Positions 53,750 to 61,638 of a stretch of 64,000 nt of DNA are shown here, piece by piece (position 1 is the stretch's first letter; each line of letters begins with the position of its first letter). Both the position numbers and the translations under genes were made by a program. Under the pieces are notes generated by a model. The model was not told the origin of the DNA, did no database searches, and saw nothing but the letters and a program-made list of their open reading frames with translations. The DNA is taken from assembly GCF_900186615.1 (NCBI RefSeq), contig NZ_LT896588.1:2058353-2122352 (forward strand). Reading direction: 5' to 3'. The stretch is from Parabacteroides bouchesdurhonensis (GTDB lineage Bacteria; Bacteroidota; Bacteroidia; Bacteroidales; Tannerellaceae).

Positions 53750-54325
53750 TTACCGTATTTTACAAATAGGCCAATTCCACCATTTCAATGCCTGTAATTG
53801 CTTTATTACATCCGGATCAAAGCGTTTTCGTATTTCTTTGGCAGGAGTACCGCCAACAATCGTATACGGGGGGATGTCTTTTGTCACAACGGAGCGGGCT
53901 GCAATAATTGCTCCATCCCCAATATGTACTCCGGACATAATAACAGCTTCATATCCAATCCAAACATCATTGCCTATGATAATATCGCCTTTGTTATCCC
54001 ATGCAGTAACTACATCTGCTTTATCTAATTTCCATTCTTCGTAAAACAAGGGGAATGTATAAGTTGATAAGGACTTTAGAGTGTGGTTGGCACAATTGAA
54101 TAGGAATTTTGTACCGCAGGCAATAGAACAAAATTTTCCTATTATTAATCTTTCCTGATGGATAGGATAGTGATAGAGTACATTGTTTTTTTCAAACAAC
54201 AAAGGATCGGATATAAAGTCATTGTAAATTGTGTAATCACCAATCTTTATTAGCGGATCTTTCACAATGGAATTCAAATATACCGTTTGTTTATCTCCTG
54301 TGCGGGGATATATTTTCGTCATCAT
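53750..54325 (-). CDS. Vat/CatB-type hexapeptide acetyltransferase
   Basis: The 191-residue protein is a left-handed beta-helix acyltransferase of the xenobiotic group. It has IGKFCSIACGTKFLFNCANHT (with the catalytic His of NH), a loop with TYTFPLFYEEW, and hexapeptide repeats in GDIIIGNDVWIGYEAVIMSGVHIGDGAIIAARSVVTKDIPPYTIVGGTPAKEIRKRF (split over about residues 110-168). The family includes streptogramin (Vat) and chloramphenicol (CatB) acetyltransferases, but many members act on other alcohols. It lies 13 bases downstream of a MATE pump gene; together they suggest a small drug-resistance or detoxification operon. Confidence 0.88.
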   Translation of the reverse strand: MMTKIYPRTGDKQTVYLNSIVKDPLIKIGDYTIYNDFISDPLLFEKNNVLYHYPIHQERLIIGKFCSIACGTKFLFNCANHTLKSLSTYTFPLFYEEWKLDKADVVTAWDNKGDIIIGNDVWIGYEAVIMSGVHIGDGAIIAARSVVTKDIPPYTIVGGTPAKEIRKRFDPDVIKQLQALKWWNWPICKIR

Positions 54326-54338
54326 AACTTTCTGATTT

Positions 54339-55631
54339 TTAATAATGTTTTCTTTTTAAATATACTATAGACTGTATGGCTAACAGAATAACAAATAGAT
54401 ATTCTGCTGTCAGGTAAACGGCTAAAGAAGCTTTTGTACAGTAGCTTAGCCAATAGAGGTAAATCAAATAAATCACTGTTGTCGTAAGCTGAAAGGCAAA
54501 TGTGATTTTCGTTTTCCCTGTTCCGCCGACGGCATTAAGATATACATAACCGGGTAAAGCAAAGGTGTAGTTAAGTAACATTACAACAAATGGTATAAAA
54601 GTGAACTGCATCAATTGCTTATTATCTGTGTATAAACCTATAATCCATTGGTTACTCAATAGGGCAACTCCTACTAACGGAATCCCTACTGCATATCCCA
54701 GTTTTACAATCTTCCGGCAGATTGTAAAGATGTCTTTTCCTTCTCCGGCTCCAATGGCATTACTAACCAATGATCCGGTAGTGAGTGAAAAGGAATTTGC
54801 TATAACAAAAAACATTGTGGAAACGCTTCTGGTAATATTGGATATTGCTAATTCTGTTTTACCTAAATGTTCAATTGCTACAAAAAATAGAAACCATGGG
54901 GCTACGCTGATAAAAGCATGAAGCATGCTCCATATTGACAACTTTAATACTTTTGCTAGTAATTGTCCGTTATAGACAGGTTTTAATCCGTATTTGAATT
55001 TATCTGTTTTTATCCACATATAGACACAAAGTATAGTAAAGGAACTCACTTCTGCCAATGATGAAGCGATTGCAGCTCCGGAAATACCTGAATTCAAGAT
55101 GAATATTAAGACATAGTTGAATGGGATATTGACCAATACTGCTACAATAGCTGCCCATGACAATGCTTTAGTATTTGTTATTCCCACGAAAAAAGAACGG
55201 ATTGCCAAAAATGGAAATGAAAATAATAATCCGAAACTACGCCAGTTTAAATAATGAATAACGGCTTGGTAGATTTCCGGTGAAGCTATTAAACGTTTTA
55301 AAATTAGTGGAGAAAACAGGTATATCGATAGACAAAGAACGATTGCCATCCCTGACAAAAAGAATAAACCTTGAAAAAAAGTTTTACCCGTTTCTTTGTA
55401 TTTTTGCTCTCCGTTTCTCCTGGCTATCATTACTTGTAATCCGATACTAAAGCCGAAACCAAGCATGTAGATTGCCAAATAGTAGATTCCGGCAATAGCG
55501 GATGCTCCCAACTCTATTTCTCCAACATGACCTAGAAAGATGGCATCAGTAATATTGATTAATTGTTCCATCAGAATGCTCATCATCACCGGAAAGTTGA
55601 TGAGCCAGATTTGCTTGTATGTATAATTCAT
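54339..55631 (-). CDS. MATE family efflux transporter
   Basis: The 430-residue protein has 12 hydrophobic helices and MATE-like features: MSILMEQLINITDAIFLGHVGEIELGASAIAGIYYLAI split over residues 17-55, and the second-half repeat TTGSLVSNAIGAGEGKD. It exports cationic drugs or metabolites in exchange for protons or sodium. Its operon partner is the Vat/CatB-type acetyltransferase, and a divergent AraC-GyrI regulator starts 340 bases upstream. The gene is intact. Confidence 0.92.
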   Translation of the reverse strand: MNYTYKQIWLINFPVMMSILMEQLINITDAIFLGHVGEIELGASAIAGIYYLAIYMLGFGFSIGLQVMIARRNGEQKYKETGKTFFQGLFFLSGMAIVLCLSIYLFSPLILKRLIASPEIYQAVIHYLNWRSFGLLFSFPFLAIRSFFVGITNTKALSWAAIVAVLVNIPFNYVLIFILNSGISGAAIASSLAEVSSFTILCVYMWIKTDKFKYGLKPVYNGQLLAKVLKLSIWSMLHAFISVAPWFLFFVAIEHLGKTELAISNITRSVSTMFFVIANSFSLTTGSLVSNAIGAGEGKDIFTICRKIVKLGYAVGIPLVGVALLSNQWIIGLYTDNKQLMQFTFIPFVVMLLNYTFALPGYVYLNAVGGTGKTKITFAFQLTTTVIYLIYLYWLSYCTKASLAVYLTAEYLFVILLAIQSIVYLKRKHY

Positions 55632-55842
55632 TGCTCAACTTTAAATAACACGGTATGGCACTCTGTATCCCGACAGTCTGCCATCCTGTAAATTCATAAA
55701 TAAAAGGTTATAAAATCTCTGTGGCAAATAAATCATTATTTGTCAAATAGCTGAATAGCTTTATTGGGTAATGCTATTCGTTGAGCGTAGCTATATACAG
55801 AGTTTCATAAGAAGTGAATATTTTTTGCATGTTGATTATGAT

Positions 55843-55851
55843 GCAAAAATA
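55843..55851 (-). promoter_or_regulatory. -7 box for the MATE operon, with a long leader
   Basis: The minus strand reads TATTTTTGC, which matches TAnnTTTGC. The predicted leader of about 200 bases to the MATE start contains a small AATAGC/GCTATT hairpin. The 55632-55943 interval holds nothing else that I can support. Confidence 0.45.
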
Positions 55852-55943
55852 TAAAAATAATACAATTAAAATAAATATCACGGAATATTGGTGAATTTTT
55901 TTTATTCCGCAACATCGGACAAGTCATATGCTTATTTCTATCA

Positions 55944-55952
55944 TATATTTGC
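55944..55952 (+). promoter_or_regulatory. -7 box for the AraC-GyrI gene
   Basis: TATATTTGC at 55944-55952 lies 23 bases before the start at 55976. Confidence 0.55.
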
Positions 55953-55975
55953 GCAATGAAATATAAAAACAAATT

Positions 55976-56833
55976 ATGCAAGAGAAGAAAACAACCCGGG
56001 AAGAATACCAGAAGTGTGTAAATGCTGTAGTGGATTATATTAACCTTCATTTAGGGGAAGAGATTGATTTGAAATCACTGGCCAAGATTTCTCATTTTTC
56101 TCCTTTCTATTTCCACCGCATCATGAGGGCCTTTTTAGGAGAGCCAATCGGTATGTTTATTGTTCGGACACGAACCGAAGCTGCTGCCCGTTTGCTGCGC
56201 TATTCTGATATTCCAATTGCCGATATAGCCTATCGTATCGGATATTCTTCATCCTCTTCATTATCGAAAATTTTCAAACAGTTTTATGGTATTTCGCCTT
56301 TAGAATATCGAAACAATAAAAATTTTGTAATTATGAAACCAGCTATTATCAGACCGGATTTGGAACTGAAAAGTGAGATAAAGAATATTCCTGCGCGGAA
56401 TGTGATTTATATTCGTCTATTAGGCGATTACAAGCTCAATGACTATGGAGGTACTTGGTGCCGTTTGTGCCAGTTTATTAAAGAACAAAATCTGCCGATG
56501 GGTGAATTGTCTCCACTTTGTATTTACCACGACGATCCGAAAGTAACTCCTGTGGACAAGTTGCGTACGGATGTATGCATGGTATTGCCTGTAACGGCTG
56601 TTCCTAAAGGAGATATCGGATTCAAGCAACTTCCGGCCGGACGTTACGCCATTTTTGTCTATCAAGGCTCGTATGACAATCTGCAAGCGGTATATGATAC
56701 GATATACGGAAAGTATTTACCCGAAATGGAATGTACTATTCGTGATGAAGCCAGTGCGGAACGTTATCTGAATGATCCTTGCACTACTGCACCGGAGGAT
56801 TTGCTGACGGAAATTTACATTCCGATAGAATAG
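55976..56833 (+). CDS. AraC-type regulator with GyrI-like ligand-binding domain
   Basis: The 285-residue protein has an N-terminal AraC double helix-turn-helix (IDLKSLAKISHFSPFYFHRIMRAFLGEPIG, IADIAYRIGYSSSSSLSKIFKQFYG, residues 25-110). A C-terminal GyrI-like domain follows (VIYIRLLGDYKLNDYGGTWCRLCQF, CIYHDDPKVTP, LPAGRYAIFVYQGSYDNLQAVYDTIYGKYLPE). This domain binds bulky drug-like molecules, as in Rob and BmrR. It is encoded divergently from the MATE-acetyltransferase operon and is the likely drug-responsive activator. Confidence 0.93.
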   Translation: MQEKKTTREEYQKCVNAVVDYINLHLGEEIDLKSLAKISHFSPFYFHRIMRAFLGEPIGMFIVRTRTEAAARLLRYSDIPIADIAYRIGYSSSSSLSKIFKQFYGISPLEYRNNKNFVIMKPAIIRPDLELKSEIKNIPARNVIYIRLLGDYKLNDYGGTWCRLCQFIKEQNLPMGELSPLCIYHDDPKVTPVDKLRTDVCMVLPVTAVPKGDIGFKQLPAGRYAIFVYQGSYDNLQAVYDTIYGKYLPEMECTIRDEASAERYLNDPCTTAPEDLLTEIYIPIE

Positions 56834-56868
56834 ATAAAAGGAATGCATGGTAAGTGACCTGTTTAGAT

Positions 56869-56902
56869 TCCTTTCGGAAGAAATTCTATTTTCTTCCGAG
56901 AG
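56869..56902. repeat. Second copy of the CCTTTCGGAAGAAA hairpin
   Basis: CCTTTCGGAAGAAA (56869-56882) pairs with TTTCTTCCGAGAGG (56889-56902) with one mismatch and is followed by GATTTATTTTTC. It lies 36 bases after the AraC-GyrI stop and may act as a terminator. The shared arm sequence with 53512-53567 marks it as a copy of the same element. Confidence 0.7.
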
Positions 56903-56933
56903 GGATTTATTTTTCTCCCGGATGTAATTCTGA

Positions 56934-57263
56934 TTATTGTTTGCTCTTAGGGGAGACGAATGCCGTATAAACCTGTAGAATGGCGGCGATCGTTAAGCAA
57001 AGAATCCATTCTGTCCGGTCTTTAAACATGAAACCGGAAGCGAATACCATTAAGATACCGGAGATAACATTGAAACGGTGCAAGCGGCGACTCCGAAAAT
57101 CCATTTCTTTAACAGAGATAGTGAGATAGCATACCGTATAACCGGCAGCTCCTATTGCAAACAGGTAAGGAGCAGCTATCCAGTGAATAAAATATAATAT
57201 AGCTCCGGCAAGGATAAGCAGACCGGAGATGTTAAACAGGAACGTTCTTACTTTTTGATTCAT
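56934..57263 (-). CDS. Four-helix membrane protein of unknown function
   Basis: The 109-residue protein has four hydrophobic segments, about residues 8-26, 30-48, 66-80 and 86-101, with a basic loop (DFRSRRLHRFNV) in the middle. I do not recognise a family with a known role. Its start overlaps the stop of the FtsB/DivIC-like gene by one base, so it is co-translated with it. Confidence 0.75.
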   Translation of the reverse strand: MNQKVRTFLFNISGLLILAGAILYFIHWIAAPYLFAIGAAGYTVCYLTISVKEMDFRSRRLHRFNVISGILMVFASGFMFKDRTEWILCLTIAAILQVYTAFVSPKSKQ

Positions 57264-57568
57264 TACTTATTTTTGATAATATAGACATCTTCATCCGGTT
57301 TCTTCATAAAATACTCTTCACGGGCAAATCGTTCCAAGCCTTCTTTATCAGTGTGAAGGTCATTTAGTTTTTTGGTATTTATTTCAATTTCTTCCTTGTA
57401 ATGCTTTATTTCTTTTTCCAAACTGCGTATTTTCTCGTCATATATATAGCGTTGATATAAACTACTGTCACCTGTCGTAAAAGTAAGCGCCAGGAACACA
57501 ATGGTAACCAACCAATAAATGTTGATCCATGAAAGATACTTGTTGTAAAAGTCTTTTATGCGTGACAT
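57263..57568 (-). CDS. FtsB/DivIC-family septum protein
   Basis: The 101-residue protein has a short cytoplasmic start, one membrane helix (about 16-35) and a coiled coil (RSLEKEIKHYKEEIEINTKKLNDL) ending in the conserved FAREEYFMKKPDEDVYII. This is the FtsB/DivIC pattern; such proteins form a complex with FtsL and FtsQ in the divisome. A good promoter is at 57584-57592 and is shared back to back with dnaX. Confidence 0.9.
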   Translation of the reverse strand: MSRIKDFYNKYLSWINIYWLVTIVFLALTFTTGDSSLYQRYIYDEKIRSLEKEIKHYKEEIEINTKKLNDLHTDKEGLERFAREEYFMKKPDEDVYIIKNK

Positions 57569-57583
57569 GGAATATAGTTTTAT

Positions 57584-57592
57584 GCAAAGGTA
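57584..57592 (-). promoter_or_regulatory. -7 box for the divIC-like operon
   Basis: The minus strand reads TACCTTTGC, 16 bases before the start codon of the divIC-like gene. Confidence 0.65.
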
Positions 57593-57608
57593 AATGAATT
57601 ATTTTGTT

Positions 57609-57617
57609 TATCTTTGT
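57609..57617 (+). promoter_or_regulatory. -7 box for dnaX
   Basis: TATCTTTGT at 57609-57617 lies 23 bases before the dnaX ATG at 57640, and it rules out the upstream start at 57604. Confidence 0.65.
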
Positions 57618-57639
57618 CTTATCAATAAAAAAGCAGCAA

Positions 57640-59412
57640 ATGGATAATTATATTGTATCGGCAAGAAAATATCGTCCTTCTACATTTCGCAATGTGGTGG
57701 GGCAGAAGGCTCTTACCATTACATTGAAAAATGCAATACAAAGTAACAAGCTGGCACATGCTTACCTGTTTTGCGGTCCGCGAGGTGTGGGAAAGACTTC
57801 GTGCGCACGTATCTTTGCTAAAACCATTAACTGCTTGAATCCTACGCCGGAAGGAGAAGCTTGTAACGAGTGCGAGTCTTGTAAGGCTTTTCTCGAACAG
57901 CGTTCTTATAATATACATGAGTTGGATGCTGCATCCAATAATTCGGTAGATGATATTCGTGCTCTGATTGACCAGGTGCGTATTCCGCCTCCTATCGGTA
58001 AGTATAAAGTATTTATTATTGATGAGGTACACATGTTGAGTTCGGCGGCTTTTAATGCATTTCTTAAAACGCTGGAAGAGCCTCCTCATCATGCGCTTTT
58101 TATTCTGGCTACAACAGAGAAACACAAAGTATTGCCTACGATCTTGTCGCGTTGCCAGATATATGACTTTTCCCGTATCTCTATTAAGGATATGGTGGAA
58201 CATCTGGAGTATGTTGCTTCATGTGAAGGAGTGACAGCCGAACCCGAAGCACTGAATGTGGTTGCACAAAAAGCCGATGGAGGCATGCGTGATGCATTAT
58301 CCATTTTTGATCAGGTTGTCAGCTTCACAAATGGAAACATTACTTATCAGGCTGTAATAGATAATCTGAATGTACTGGATTATGAATATTATTTTCGTTT
58401 AACTGATGCTGTTTTGTCCGGCAATGTGCGTTCCGCCATGTTGATATTGAATGAGATATTGAATAAAGGCTTCGACGGGCAGAATATTATAACAGGTCTG
58501 GCCGGACATTTTCGTGACTTATTGGTGTGTAAGGATGAGGCTACGTTAGTCTTGTTTGAAGTAGGAGCATCTATACGCGAGCGTTATAAGGAGATGGCAA
58601 AACGGTGTCCGGATACATTACTGTTCAAGGCTATAGAACTGGCTAATACTTGTGATTTGAATTATCGTGCCAGCCGTAATAAGCGGTTGTTGTTAGAATT
58701 GACGCTGATCCAGTTATGTCAGCTAAACAAACCGCAGCAAGCGGACGATAGTAAAAAAAAAGGATTGATTGAACCGATTGCTCAGGATAATCAACCCTCT
58801 GTTTCTCAATCTGTTTCTGTTCCGGCTTCAAATGGTGTCTCTGTAGCGTCTGCTCCGCAGCCGGTTTCCTCGCAGCCACAGGTTGTAACAACACATATGC
58901 CTTCTTCTATTTCTGTTCCACCGCCTCCAGCTACAGCTCCAACGCGCAGATCTTCACGCCCGCCTATTGGAACGTCTTTGAAGGAGATAGGTGTTGAAAA
59001 ACCTAAGGAAGAGGCTGTGCAACAGACCGCAACTGTGGTAGATGAACAGACCAATTCGTTTACAAATGAAGAACTGGTTCAGTATTGGGATGCATTTTCT
59101 AATACAATCGACAAAAAGGTTTATCTCAAAAATACAATGATAAATTGCAAACCTGTATTGCAGGAAAATTATTATTTTGAGGTGGCTGTGCACAATCCTG
59201 GCCAACAAGAAGAGCTGATTAACGCAGCTATAGATATTCTATCTTACCTTCGCTCAAGTTTAAAGAATACGCGTATCCAGATGCGTGTACGAATAATTGA
59301 AACGAATGAAAAACGCTTGGCTTATACTTCGACTGAAAAATATGAACATCTGTTAGAAATTAATCCGAATTTGTCAAAACTAAAGGAGGAATTTGATTTA
59401 AGGCTTGATTAA
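57640..59412 (+). CDS. dnaX: DNA polymerase III subunits gamma/tau
   Basis: The 590-residue clamp-loader ATPase has Walker A FCGPRGVGKTSCARIF (about residue 45), a zinc module with CNECESC (about 75), Walker B FIIDEVHM, the SRC motif (LSRCQ) and a lid domain. Clamp-loader domain III ends near residue 370. A Ser/Pro-rich linker (about 385-450, with SVPPPPATAPTRR) and a C-terminal domain VI follow. At codons 372-374 the gene has nine A in a row (58753-58761), and both other frames stop within four codons. This would give a gamma-like short form of about 375 residues by slippage. The start at 57640 follows the promoter box. Confidence 0.96.
   Translation: MDNYIVSARKYRPSTFRNVVGQKALTITLKNAIQSNKLAHAYLFCGPRGVGKTSCARIFAKTINCLNPTPEGEACNECESCKAFLEQRSYNIHELDAASNNSVDDIRALIDQVRIPPPIGKYKVFIIDEVHMLSSAAFNAFLKTLEEPPHHALFILATTEKHKVLPTILSRCQIYDFSRISIKDMVEHLEYVASCEGVTAEPEALNVVAQKADGGMRDALSIFDQVVSFTNGNITYQAVIDNLNVLDYEYYFRLTDAVLSGNVRSAMLILNEILNKGFDGQNIITGLAGHFRDLLVCKDEATLVLFEVGASIRERYKEMAKRCPDTLLFKAIELANTCDLNYRASRNKRLLLELTLIQLCQLNKPQQADDSKKKGLIEPIAQDNQPSVSQSVSVPASNGVSVASAPQPVSSQPQVVTTHMPSSISVPPPPATAPTRRSSRPPIGTSLKEIGVEKPKEEAVQQTATVVDEQTNSFTNEELVQYWDAFSNTIDKKVYLKNTMINCKPVLQENYYFEVAVHNPGQQEELINAAIDILSYLRSSLKNTRIQMRVRIIETNEKRLAYTSTEKYEHLLEINPNLSKLKEEFDLRLD
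58753..58796 (+). promoter_or_regulatory. Candidate frameshift/slippage site in dnaX (A9 plus stem-loop)
   Basis: Nine A at 58753-58761 encode three lysines in frame. A -1 shift then reads AGG ATT GAT TGA, and a +1 shift reads GAT TGA, so both stop at once. GG(A)TTGATT (58762-58770) can pair with AATCAACC (58789-58796), with one bulged A, directly behind the run. The arrangement resembles the known gamma-producing sites of other dnaX genes. Confidence 0.6.
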
Positions 59413-59442
59413 TAGATTTTCATTGAAGGTATATAAAAAGAT

Positions 59443-59490
59443 AAAGGCCCGCAGAGTTCGCGTTACGAATCAGCGGGCCTTTTATATTTT
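59443..59490. terminator. Bidirectional terminator between dnaX and the DUF1080 gene
   Basis: AAAGGCCCGC (59443-59452) pairs with GCGGGCCTTTT (59473-59483), with an inner TTCG/CGAA stem and a T-rich tail. It stands between convergent genes. Confidence 0.88.
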
Positions 59491-59506
59491 ATCTTAGGAC
59501 TATTTT

Positions 59507-60289
59507 TTAAAGTTCCCTTAGCCAGATGTTACGGAAACTAATTGGTTCGCTTGGATCACCATGACTTTGCAGGATGATTGGGCCGGCTCCGTGTTCAACC
59601 ACTCTGGGGAATCCGATATATTCTGTTGTTCCTAGTATTGTGGTGTTATTTTGTAAAACAATGCCATTTTGGATAACAGTTACACGTGGTGGTACGCGAT
59701 AAGTACCGTCTTCTTTAAAAACAGGTGCTGAATAAATAATGTCATACACATTCCATTCACCCGGTTTACGCATAGCATTTGCTAACGGTGGTGTCTGCTT
59801 GTAGACACTGCCGGTCTGCCCGTTTACATAGGTTTCGTTATTGTAACAATCCAGTATCTGGATTTCGTACATACCTTGCAGGAATACACCACTGTTTCCG
59901 CGTGCCTGATTGCTGCCGGAGATGTTTTGGGGGATGCACCATTCGATATGTAGCTGGAAGTTATCAAACTTTTGTTTTGTGCGAATATCTCCCGCTTCCT
60001 TATTTACAGTGAAAATACCGTTATTTACATTCCATTTTGCAGGACCGCCATTGGCACTTTCCCAGGCAGAAAGATCTTTTCCGTCAAATAAAACGATAGC
60101 ATCAGACGGGGCAGAGTTTGTGCTTATGTCTCCTGGTGTTACTACTTTAGGTTGCGGAGTCCAGTATTCAGACATGCCGGGAGTCATTTTTTCTGGTTGA
60201 GGATACTGTTTTTGTGCATTCATGCTCACAAAGGCCGTGCATGCCAAAGCAAGCAATGCGGCTTTCATTGTAAAGTTTCTTTTGTTCAT
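59507..60289 (-). CDS. Exported DUF1080 protein (3-keto-disaccharide hydrolase-like)
   Basis: The 260-residue protein has a signal peptide ending in MNAQ (about residue 26). A concanavalin-like DUF1080 domain follows, with AIVLFDGKDLSAWESANG, FDNFQLHIEWCIP, RGNSGVFLQGMYEIQILDCYNN (split), GSVYKQTPPLANAMRKPGEWNVYDII and PIILQSHGDPSEPISFRNIWLREL. Members have been shown to hydrolyse or eliminate 3-keto-glycosides in a pathway with Gfo/Idh oxidoreductases. Here it stands alone, but the same window encodes exported Gfo/Idh and TIM-barrel proteins that could feed it. The exact reaction is an inference. Confidence 0.88.
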   Translation of the reverse strand: MNKRNFTMKAALLALACTAFVSMNAQKQYPQPEKMTPGMSEYWTPQPKVVTPGDISTNSAPSDAIVLFDGKDLSAWESANGGPAKWNVNNGIFTVNKEAGDIRTKQKFDNFQLHIEWCIPQNISGSNQARGNSGVFLQGMYEIQILDCYNNETYVNGQTGSVYKQTPPLANAMRKPGEWNVYDIIYSAPVFKEDGTYRVPPRVTVIQNGIVLQNNTTILGTTEYIGFPRVVEHGAGPIILQSHGDPSEPISFRNIWLREL

Positions 60290-60379
60290 GGTCTAAAATA
60301 TTATCTAGGTTTACTAATATTATTGCTACAAACTTACTATTTTTTCAGAATAAAAAGTTGTTGCTTGTCTTGTTTTTTT

Positions 60380-60844
60380 CTAACAGTTGTGACTGAAAAG
60401 ACGTTTTTCCGCCAGTTCTTCATATTTTGTACCCGGACGTCCATAATTGCAATACGGATAAATGCTAATGCCTCCTCGTGGGGTGAATATTCCTGTTACT
60501 TCTATGTATTTGGGATTCATCAGGCGGATCAGGTCCTTCATGATGATATTAACACAGTCTTCATGAAAAGCGCCGTGATTGCGGAAACTGAATAGATACA
60601 ATTTTAAACTTTTGCTTTCTACCATTTTTACATCAGGTATGTAATCTATATGAATCGTTGCAAAATCCGGCTGTCCGGTGATTGGGCAGAGACTTGTAAA
60701 TTCGGGACAGTTGAATCGTACCCAATAATCATTATCCTGATGCTTGTTGGTAAATGCTTCCAGCACTTCGGGGGCATAATCCTGTTTATATACGGTGCTG
60801 CTGCCAAGCAGGTGCAGTTCGTTTTCTCCTTTTCTGGTGTCCAT
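60380..60844 (-). CDS. queF: NADPH-dependent preQ0 reductase QueF
   Basis: The 154-residue enzyme reduces 7-cyano-7-deazaguanine to preQ1 in queuosine synthesis. It has the catalytic Cys in [12 protein letters not shown], the QueF motif [21 protein letters not shown] (split, ESKSLK being diagnostic) and the substrate Glu/His region. The length is that of the short unimodular QueF. queC lies 4 bases upstream, so both form one operon. queD and queE are not seen here. Confidence 0.95.
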   Translation of the reverse strand: MDTRKGENELHLLGSSTVYKQDYAPEVLEAFTNKHQDNDYWVRFNCPEFTSLCPITGQPDFATIHIDYIPDVKMVESKSLKLYLFSFRNHGAFHEDCVNIIMKDLIRLMNPKYIEVTGIFTPRGGISIYPYCNYGRPGTKYEELAEKRLFSHNC

Positions 60845-60848
60845 TATA

Positions 60849-61520
60849 TTATTGTTTTTTGTTTTTCTTTCTGTTCAGGTATTTTTCTAGACCTTCACGG
60901 CGGAGTTTGCAGGACGGACAATGTCCGCAGCCATCTGCCGGAACGCCGTTGTAGCAGGTTAGTGTTTGTGTGCGAACCAAATCAAATACGCCAAGTTCGT
61001 CTGACAGTTCCCATACATCACTTTTATCTCGTTTCATCAATGGCGTATGAATAACGAACTGTTCGTCCATAGCCAGATTCAAAGTAACATTGAGTGAACG
61101 GATAAAAGTATCCCGGCAATCCGGATAACCGCTGAAATCAGCCTCGGATACTCCGGTTACCAGATTAAAAATCCCTTTGCTCCTTGCCATGATGGCAGCG
61201 AAGGTGAGAAATACCATGTTGCGTCCCGGTACAAAGGTGTTGGGATAACTGTCTGCCGGCTTTTCCTGATCCATGACAATTGACGTGTCGGTAAGTGAGT
61301 TAGGAGCTAACTGGCTTATAAGCGATACATCCAATAAATGGAAAGGAACATTGGCCTCGTCGGCAATCTTGCGTGCAATATCAATCTCTAAGGAATGTTT
61401 TTGTCCGTATGTAAAACAAACGGCTTCTACTTTTGTAAAATGCTTTTTTGCCCAAAAAAGGCAGGTGGTGGAATCTTGTCCCCCTGAAAAGCATACCATA
61501 GCGGCTTCTTGATGTTTCAT
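60849..61520 (-). CDS. queC: 7-cyano-7-deazaguanine synthase QueC
   Basis: The 223-residue enzyme converts 7-carboxy-7-deazaguanine to preQ0 with ATP and ammonia. It has the PP-loop [15 protein letters not shown] at the N terminus and the zinc site [14 protein letters not shown] at the C terminus. The central [13 protein letters not shown] is also typical. The next gene is queF after 4 bases. A promoter box lies at 61582-61590. Confidence 0.96.
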   Translation of the reverse strand: MKHQEAAMVCFSGGQDSTTCLFWAKKHFTKVEAVCFTYGQKHSLEIDIARKIADEANVPFHLLDVSLISQLAPNSLTDTSIVMDQEKPADSYPNTFVPGRNMVFLTFAAIMARSKGIFNLVTGVSEADFSGYPDCRDTFIRSLNVTLNLAMDEQFVIHTPLMKRDKSDVWELSDELGVFDLVRTQTLTCYNGVPADGCGHCPSCKLRREGLEKYLNRKKNKKQ

Positions 61521-61581
61521 ATCTTTCTTGTTTTTAATACGTGGTTAAGCAAGCACACGGAAGGAAATTCTCTCCTTCACT

Positions 61582-61590
61582 GCAAATGTA
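61582..61590 (-). promoter_or_regulatory. -7 box for queC-queF
   Basis: The minus strand reads TACATTTGC. The 55-base leader begins with a small GAAGGA/TCCTTC hairpin (61561-61579). Confidence 0.55.
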
Positions 61591-61613
61591 CATGATTATT
61601 TTTATACATTTGT

Positions 61614-61622
61614 TATCTTTGC
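61614..61622 (+). promoter_or_regulatory. -7 box for the ATPase gene
   Basis: TATCTTTGC at 61614-61622 lies 17 bases before the start at 61639, back to back with the queC promoter. Confidence 0.6.
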
Positions 61623-61638
61623 AAAAAACGACTTATTT

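Noticed and set aside
61521-61581. preQ1 riboswitch in the queC leader
   Set aside because: A small hairpin is present, but I could not match it to the conserved loop and A-rich tail pairing of the preQ1-I class. A covariance search would settle it.
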